The notes beneath the pieces were generated by a model. That model saw nothing but the letters and a program-made list of their open reading frames with translations. It searched no databases and was not told where the DNA came from. Positions 42,744 through 47,415 of a stretch of DNA of 47,415 bases are shown here, piece after piece (position 1 is the stretch's first letter; the number at the start of each line of letters is the position of its first letter). Position numbers and translations under genes: made by a program. Source of the DNA: Candidatus Firestoneibacteriota bacterium (lineage in GTDB: Bacteria; Oederibacteriota; Muellerivitia; Muellerivitales; Muellerivitaceae); NCBI GenBank assembly GCA_013286205.1, contig JABDGD010000016.1, forward strand, positions 1 through 47,415, in the 5' to 3' direction.

Positions 42744-43576
42744 TAATTCCCCACCTCGACGTAGCTTTCTAAACGTTCAAACAAGGCCAACGCCGCCTGA
42801 ATAGCCAGTGCGCTGGTTTTAGGATTCATTTTAGACGGCCGGTTTCGAGTTATAGCTGTCAACTCACCAAAATCACCTTCAGCGTGAATCTCATGCTGAT
42901 TCAATGTCGCTTTAGGATCGGCCACCACTTGGACTTTCAGTTTAGCAGGTTCTTTTGAGGCGATCGCGGTAGTAGCGGCCACATTTACGTTGGCCGGAAA
43001 CCTCTTAATGGCGCCCCAAACATCTCCCCGATAAAGATAAAAGGCGGATTTATTCTTTGCAAGAGCGAGTTTTTGAGCGGTGGTTAGCCCAGGTGCCCCC
43101 TCAAAACCTCGAGGTGGTTTGGTAGAAGTAATAGTTAGTTTTTTGATGGAACCAATTTGTCTGGCGGCTTTTAGCCCATCCAAACCACATAGTGCGCCAG
43201 AGGGAAGATATATTTTGGTCGTGTATTTTTTGGCCAATTGAGACAGCCGTTTTTCATTTAAAAGAAAAGCACCCGTGCTCATCATCACAATCGGTTTACG
43301 GTTCTTAAGCGCCGCTTCGGCGGTTGGAAGCGCGGCTTTGACTGAAGCGGCTTCCAAAACCCAATCACATTCAGAAAAAACATGAGAAAGTTGACCGCAA
43401 ACAACCGGGTTTGATTTGAGCTTTTTTGAAAGTTTTGCCGCCGCTTCGGATTGAGGGTCGAAAAGAGCCGTCACTTTAAAAGACGATTTCTTTTTCTCGA
43501 GCAGCTCTGCCACTAGAGAACCAATCGCGCCGCAACCAACCAGCGCCAGTCTTCGACCGGGCCGGGATGCGCTCAC
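42743..43576 (-). CDS. nadX: L-aspartate dehydrogenase
   Basis: A 277-residue enzyme oxidising aspartate to iminoaspartate with NAD(P), supplying quinolinate synthase. The Rossmann motif is VGCGAIGSLVAELL (14-27). ECDWVLEAASVKAALP, IYLPSGALCGLDGLKAAR and FPANVNVAATTAIA are family features. NadX replaces the flavoenzyme NadB in many lineages, and its placement directly after nadA (GTGA overlap) strongly supports the call. No nadB or nadC is in the window. Confidence 0.93.
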   Translation of the reverse strand: MSASRPGRRLALVGCGAIGSLVAELLEKKKSSFKVTALFDPQSEAAAKLSKKLKSNPVVCGQLSHVFSECDWVLEAASVKAALPTAEAALKNRKPIVMMSTGAFLLNEKRLSQLAKKYTTKIYLPSGALCGLDGLKAARQIGSIKKLTITSTKPPRGFEGAPGLTTAQKLALAKNKSAFYLYRGDVWGAIKRFPANVNVAATTAIASKEPAKLKVQVVADPKATLNQHEIHAEGDFGELTAITRNRPSKMNPKTSALAIQAALALFERLESYVEVGN

Positions 43577-44508
43577 TTGGTCGGCACCGCCGCCAGCATT
43601 CCATCCAGAGACTTCAAAGCTTTAACCCGAATATGTTCAGGAATCTCAATGGGATGTTTCAATTCCTTCAACGACTCATAAATGTCTTCTAATTGAGTCA
43701 TCTTCATGTTGGGGCAAATCAAACCTTTGCTGGGCTGTAAAAAGGTCTTGTCCGGCATAGCGGTGCGTAAGCGATGGAGCATTCCCATTTCGGTGCAGAT
43801 CACAAAGGTTTTAGCCTGCGAGGCCTGACAATAGCGCAGCATCTGCGAAGTCGAAAGAATGGCGTCAGCCATATTGCAAATGCTTTCGTTGCTTTCCGGA
43901 TGAACAATCACTTCGGCGTCAGGATATTGCTGTTTCAAATCAATAATATCTTTAGCCTTCATGCGTTGGTGGGTCGGGCAACAGCCGGCCCAGAGGATAA
44001 TTTTTTTCTCGGTTTGGGTTTGAACCCAACGGCCTAAATGCTGGTCAGGGACAAACAAAATTTCATCTTGAGGCATGGCGTTGACCACCTGAACCGCGTT
44101 CGCCGAAGTACAGCAAACATCAGCCATGGCCTTAATTTCAGCCGAGCAATTCACATAAGCCACCACCGCCGCGTTCGGGTGCTCTTTCTTTTTAGCCGCT
44201 AATTGGTCAGGCGTAATCATATCGGCCAAAGGACAGCCTGCTTCAGCCGCGGGTAAAAGAACCAGCTTCTGGGGGGATAAGATTTTGGCGGTTTCAGCCA
44301 TAAAGTGAACGCTGCAAAACACGATAACATCCGCGTCGGTCTTGGCCGCTAAACGGGACAGTTCCAAAGAGTCGCCGACATAATCAGCGATATCCTGAAC
44401 TTCGGGGCGTTCATAGCTGTGAGCCAGAATGACCGCGTTGCGTTCTTTTTTGAGTGCTTGAATACGGGAAACCAGTTCTTGATCATCCAAAAAGATATCG
44501 AGTGACAT
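43573..44508 (-). CDS. nadA: Quinolinate synthase A
   Basis: A 311-residue 4Fe-4S enzyme condensing iminoaspartate with DHAP to quinolinate. ILAHSYERPEVQDIADYVGDSLELSR, VIVFCSVHFMAETAKIL and ICTEMGMLHRL are diagnostic. The three expected cluster cysteines fit C92 (AGCPLADM), C176 or C177 (GCCPTH) and C265 (ICPNMKM), with spacing like that of the Thermotoga enzyme. It starts 2 bp after panD ends and is coupled to nadX, which makes its substrate. Confidence 0.96.
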   Translation of the reverse strand: MSLDIFLDDQELVSRIQALKKERNAVILAHSYERPEVQDIADYVGDSLELSRLAAKTDADVIVFCSVHFMAETAKILSPQKLVLLPAAEAGCPLADMITPDQLAAKKKEHPNAAVVAYVNCSAEIKAMADVCCTSANAVQVVNAMPQDEILFVPDQHLGRWVQTQTEKKIILWAGCCPTHQRMKAKDIIDLKQQYPDAEVIVHPESNESICNMADAILSTSQMLRYCQASQAKTFVICTEMGMLHRLRTAMPDKTFLQPSKGLICPNMKMTQLEDIYESLKELKHPIEIPEHIRVKALKSLDGMLAAVPTK

Positions 44509-44510
44509 GG

Positions 44511-44876
44511 TCAGCCCCCTTTTTTAACTTTTGTAATCTTATTCTTGGCGTTCACATGAACCACCGTAGGGGCGTAACCCTTAGGCGGTAAATGCACAAA
44601 GCTTTCATAGGTCAACACGATCACCTGGTCGCCCGCTTCAGCGTGACGGGCGGCGGCGCCGTTTAAACAAACCACGCCCGAACCAGATTTGCCCACAATA
44701 GCGTAGGTTTCTAAACGATTGCCGTTATTGAGATTCAAAACATGTACTTGTTCATAGGGTTCGATATCGGCAGCCTGCATCAGCTTGGGGTCCAGCGTAA
44801 TGCTGCCTTCGTAACGCAGATCGGTCTGCGTAATGGTCGCTTGATGAATTTTGGACCTAATGAAAACCCGAGCCAT
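44511..44876 (-). CDS. panD: Aspartate 1-decarboxylase (pyruvoyl enzyme)
   Basis: It makes beta-alanine for pantothenate. From the ATG at 44876 it has 121 residues, starting MARVFIRSKIHQATIT like the family, with AAGGAG 9 nt upstream. A TTG six codons earlier would place the ribosome site inside the gene and is rejected. The self-cleavage site is Gly-Ser in RYEGSITLD, generating the pyruvoyl group. GNRLETYAI and SGVVCLNGAAARHAEAGDQVIVLTY are conserved. It lies between panC and nadA, and both neighbours use aspartate-derived products. Confidence 0.96.
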   Translation of the reverse strand: MARVFIRSKIHQATITQTDLRYEGSITLDPKLMQAADIEPYEQVHVLNLNNGNRLETYAIVGKSGSGVVCLNGAAARHAEAGDQVIVLTYESFVHLPPKGYAPTVVHVNAKNKITKVKKGG

Positions 44877-44949
44877 AAGATGCTTCTCCTTCAAATTGCC
44901 GAAAAGGCGTTGTTAAGTTGGTGAATTAGTGTAGCGGAAGGAACCTACG

Positions 44950-44985
44950 AAAAAAAGGGTATTTAACCTGCTTTTAACCCCTTTT
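44950..44985 (-). terminator. Likely intrinsic terminator between panC and panD
   Basis: Minus-strand AAAAGGG-G-TTAA and TTAA-ATA-CCCTTTT form a stem with an internal loop and a 7-nt hairpin loop, followed by a run of seven Ts. It begins just past the panC stop (44993). It implies that panD-nadA-nadX has its own start or depends on readthrough; only a weak -10 (TACACT near 44930) is visible upstream of panD. Confidence 0.6.
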
Positions 44986-44992
44986 GCCTGTT

Positions 44993-45835
44993 TTAAAGCA
45001 CGATATTGTCGATAAGCCTAACATCATCGATAAAGGCCGCCAGCGCCAACATGGTTCCCTTTTCGATCCGCGACGCCGGTTGAAGTGTTTGGGAATGGAC
45101 CGCTTCCAAGTACTGCAATTTAACCGACTTTTCTTCCTGAATAATTTTCTTAACCTCGGATAAAACCTTCGAAGTTTCAACCTCACCCAGATCAAATAGG
45201 CTCTTTCCCACTTTGAGGGATTTATACAAAATGGGAGCGGTTCGACGCCCAATTAAAGTTAATCTTTTATTCCTAGAACTCATGGCCAATCCGTCATATT
45301 CCCTGACGATGGGACAAATGACTGTCTCAACCCCCAAATTAAGATCAATGATTACCTGCCGCAGCATGGCTGCTTGTTGGGCGTCTTTTTGTCCCAGATA
45401 AAGCCGCGTGGGATAAACCGCGCCCAAAAGTTTAACCACGACTGTAGCGACCCCGTCAAAGTGGCCGGGACGGTAAGCGGCACAAAGTCCCTGTAACAAC
45501 GAGCCTTCCACTTTTACTTTGGTTGAATAGCCTTCGGGATACATTTCTTTATCGGAAGGAGTAAAAACTAGCGCGACCTTTTCTTTCTCTAAAAGAGACA
45601 AATCCGCGGCTAGAGTACGCGGGTATTTTTTGAAATCCTCATTGGGCCCAAATTGAAGTGGGTTAACATAAATTGAGGCGACAACATAATCATTTTCTTT
45701 TCGGGCTTGGCGAACCAGCTCTAAATGACCCTCATGCAGAGCGCCCATGGTGGGTACAAACCCAACTGTTTTTTTATTCTGAAGCCATTTGATGGATTGC
45801 TTGTGAACTAAGGAAGGCTCTGCGATGTCTTTCAT
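44993..45835 (-). CDS. panC: Pantothenate synthetase
   Basis: A 280-residue enzyme ligating pantoate to beta-alanine. The ATP-binding HIGH-type motif is in VGFVPTMGALHEGHLELVRQA (H34-E-G-H37). ASIYVNPLQFGPNEDFKKYPRTL, GHFDGVATVVVKLL, LGQKDAQQAAMLRQ and LAMSSRNKRL are family signatures. It begins 3 bp after panB stops. Confidence 0.97.
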   Translation of the reverse strand: MKDIAEPSLVHKQSIKWLQNKKTVGFVPTMGALHEGHLELVRQARKENDYVVASIYVNPLQFGPNEDFKKYPRTLAADLSLLEKEKVALVFTPSDKEMYPEGYSTKVKVEGSLLQGLCAAYRPGHFDGVATVVVKLLGAVYPTRLYLGQKDAQQAAMLRQVIIDLNLGVETVICPIVREYDGLAMSSRNKRLTLIGRRTAPILYKSLKVGKSLFDLGEVETSKVLSEVKKIIQEEKSVKLQYLEAVHSQTLQPASRIEKGTMLALAAFIDDVRLIDNIVL

Positions 45836-45838
45836 GGA

Positions 45839-46630
45839 TCAGCTCTTGGGCGGAAACTTACCCGCGCCAACTTCAGCAACATATTGTTTTACCGCGTCGC
45901 GAATGGCTTCATGAAGTTTCAAATAAGCTTTGGCGTGCTTGGGATGAAAATCAGGCATCAATCCCAAAAGGTCATGCAGCACTTGCACCTGTCCGTCGCA
46001 ATCAGGTCCCGCGCCAATACCAATGGTCGGAATTTTCACACTAGCGGTGATCTTTTTGGCGATATCAGACGGAATTAACTCGAGCACGATACCAAAGGCG
46101 CCTGCCGCTTCTAAGGCCTTGGCTTCTTTAAGCAACAATGCCGCCGATGCTTTATCTTTACCCTGCTGGTGATAGCCGCCAAAACGGTGAATTTGTTGGG
46201 GCGTAAACCCTAAATGCCCCATCACGGGCACGCCGTTTTCTACCAAGAATTTTGTAATTTCACTGGCTCTCGGGCACCATTCCAACTTCACTGCCTGAGC
46301 ACCCGCTTCAGTTAAAAAGGCTCCGGCATTCTCTAACGCTTGTTCGGGCCCTAATTGATAAGTCAGAAAAGGCATGTCACCAATCACCATGGCGTTTTTA
46401 GCGCCTTTGGCCACCGCCTCGGTATGGTGAAGCATCTCGTCCAGCGTGGCTGACAGGGTGTTTTCACGGCCCAGCATGGTCATATTCAGGCTATCGCCCA
46501 CCAAAATGGCATCTACACCCGCAGCGTCAACCGCCATGGCCATGGCGTAGTCATAAGCGGTGACAATAGACAACTTTTCACCCTTATCGCACTTGGCTTG
46601 AAAATCTAAAACGGTGGTTCTTTTCGGCAT
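45839..46630 (-). CDS. panB: 3-methyl-2-oxobutanoate hydroxymethyltransferase
   Basis: A 263-residue enzyme making ketopantoate from alpha-ketoisovalerate and methylenetetrahydrofolate. IVTAYDYAMAMAVDAAGVDAILVGDSLNMTMLG, VIGDMPFLTYQ, VMGHLGFTPQQIHRFGGYHQQGK and IGIGAGPDCDGQVQVLHDLLGL are all conserved. Its folate substrate ties in with folK two genes upstream. Confidence 0.97.
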   Translation of the reverse strand: MPKRTTVLDFQAKCDKGEKLSIVTAYDYAMAMAVDAAGVDAILVGDSLNMTMLGRENTLSATLDEMLHHTEAVAKGAKNAMVIGDMPFLTYQLGPEQALENAGAFLTEAGAQAVKLEWCPRASEITKFLVENGVPVMGHLGFTPQQIHRFGGYHQQGKDKASAALLLKEAKALEAAGAFGIVLELIPSDIAKKITASVKIPTIGIGAGPDCDGQVQVLHDLLGLMPDFHPKHAKAYLKLHEAIRDAVKQYVAEVGAGKFPPKS

Positions 46631-46644
46631 GAGAATTCCTCGGG

Positions 46645-47289
46645 TTATCGTTTGATGCTGATGGGCTGATAATAAACGGTGCCCTTGGTGACTTTTTCCA
46701 TATGGGTTAACAGATCATCCAAATCAGCGTCGCGGTGCACAAAATCGATTTCACTGGTATTGACCACCATTAAAGGCGTGTCCTGGTAATGGAAGAAATA
46801 ATAGTTATAAGCCTGATTCAGTTCGGCCAAATAATCACCGGTGATGTGATTTTCGAATTTGCGGCCGCGCATAGAAATACGTTTCAAAAGAACATCAGTG
46901 GAAGCCTGCAAATAAATCACGAAATCAGGTTTCAAGACATTGCCGGTCAAAATGGAATGAATCTGTTCGTATAGCTTCAGTTCATTATCATCCAAGGTCA
47001 AATTGGCAAAAATCCGGTCTTTCGCGAAAACGTAATCGCTCACAATCCCCTGTTGAAACAAATCGTTTTGAACTAATTCTTGTTGTTGACGAAAGCGGGA
47101 TAAAAGAAAAAACATCTGGGTTTGAAAAGCATGCTTGCCCATGTCTTTATAAAAATCATGAATAAAGGGATTTTCAACAGCGCCTTCTAAAACGAGACGG
47201 GCGTTTAACTTCTTCGCCAGAATTTCGGCCAAGCTGGTCTTGCCCACGCCGATGGGGCCTTCGATCGCTATATATTTATGATGAAGCAT
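46645..47289 (-). CDS. Deoxynucleoside kinase (dGK/dAK type)
   Basis: A 214-residue P-loop kinase. P-loop GPIGVGKT (11-18), the ENPFIHDFYKDMGKHAFQTQMFFLLSRFRQQQEL segment and VIYLQASTDVLLKRISMRGRKFE are typical of the bacterial deoxyadenosine/deoxyguanosine kinases that salvage purine deoxynucleosides. Base preference cannot be fixed by reading. It overlaps the end of folK by 14 bp and precedes panB by 14 bp. Confidence 0.93.
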   Translation of the reverse strand: MLHHKYIAIEGPIGVGKTSLAEILAKKLNARLVLEGAVENPFIHDFYKDMGKHAFQTQMFFLLSRFRQQQELVQNDLFQQGIVSDYVFAKDRIFANLTLDDNELKLYEQIHSILTGNVLKPDFVIYLQASTDVLLKRISMRGRKFENHITGDYLAELNQAYNYYFFHYQDTPLMVVNTSEIDFVHRDADLDDLLTHMEKVTKGTVYYQPISIKR

Positions 47290-47415
47290 ATTGTTTTACC
47301 TGTGACCTATCTTTAACGTTTTCCAGCGCTTCACGAATCGTCAAATGACTCAGGGGCAGCTTTTTATCCGGGGCCAGTTCCGCCAATGGAACTAAAACAT
47401 GCCGCCGGTTCAACA
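47276..47415 (-). CDS. folK: 6-hydroxymethyldihydropterin pyrophosphokinase FolK, C-terminal end (cut by window edge)
   Basis: The last 45 codons are visible, from the right edge to a TAA at 47278-47276. RRHVLVPLAELAPDKKLPLSHLTIREALENV matches the HPPK C-terminus (typically RxFVLxPLxEIAP). The enzyme transfers pyrophosphate to hydroxymethyldihydropterin in folate synthesis. The catalytic part is outside the window. Its end overlaps the deoxynucleoside kinase start. Confidence 0.8.
   Translation of the reverse strand, partial: LNRRHVLVPLAELAPDKKLPLSHLTIREALENVKDRSQVKQYASS

Noticed and set aside
1..47415. CRISPR arrays, prophage, insertion sequences
   Set aside because: No regularly spaced repeats, transposase or phage structural genes were seen; the lone integrase-like protein is not accompanied by phage genes.

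Overview
The window reads as a piece of chromosome from a diderm (Gram-negative type) bacterium. It carries an LptE-type lipoprotein gene, MurJ, a predicted outer-membrane beta-barrel and several signal-peptide proteins. MutL carries the metal-binding endonuclease motif usual in lineages without MutH, isoprenoids are made through Dxs, and NAD synthesis uses aspartate dehydrogenase (NadX) beside NadA. The order leuS-lptE-(orf)-holA, convergent with rpsT and with murJ beyond, is a conserved Gram-negative arrangement. I cannot assign a phylum from this. Base composition is mid-range by eye. Nearly every gene lies on the minus strand; only rpsT and a BaiN/HI0933-type flavoprotein are on plus. I see no tRNA, rRNA, CRISPR or insertion sequence.

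Layout, left to right. At 1-301 is the N-terminal part of a PLP aminotransferase. At 302-2098 a solitary tyrosine recombinase gene sits between two non-coding stretches rich in dyads. Its promoter overlaps a perfect 11-6-11 palindrome with the architecture and inner core of a Xer/dif site. From 2099 to 4501 is a small operon of an exported protein, a D-2-hydroxyacid dehydrogenase and an alpha/beta hydrolase. From 4657 to 14186, read right to left, are an NHL-repeat Ser/Thr kinase, an FHA-GAF-adenylate cyclase, mutL, miaA, a Nudix hydrolase, sppA and a polytopic membrane/beta-propeller protein, closed by a strong terminator. From 14268 to 21645 are ogt, murJ, rpsT (plus), holA, an unknown exported protein, lptE and leuS.

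From 21762 to 25515 are an argA-like acetyltransferase with three small membrane proteins, an exported esterase, a membrane protein and a Cys-rich protein. From 25574 to 29751 are a beta-barrel protein, recN, the flavoprotein and a cold-shock protein. From 29878 to 33417 is a fused indolepyruvate:ferredoxin oxidoreductase. From 33494 to 44876 is a long, tightly packed run: panD, nadA, nadX, an ABC transporter pair, a TPR protein, a PfkB kinase, xseA, xseB, a prenyl synthase, a DUF212/PAP2-like protein, dxs and a LysM-M23 endopeptidase. From 44993 to the right edge are panC, panB, a deoxynucleoside kinase and the end of folK, so the pantothenate genes are continuous apart from a likely terminator between panC and panD.

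Most of the window is housekeeping: translation, replication and repair, cofactors, isoprenoids and envelope. Two parts deserve attention. One is the recombinase with its palindromic promoter site, possibly a single-recombinase Xer/dif-like or self-regulating system. The other is the kinase/FHA-cyclase pair, which looks like a phosphorylation-to-cAMP signalling module. Start sites were adjusted where a Shine-Dalgarno sequence, stop/start overlap or family alignment argued against the longest reading frame.
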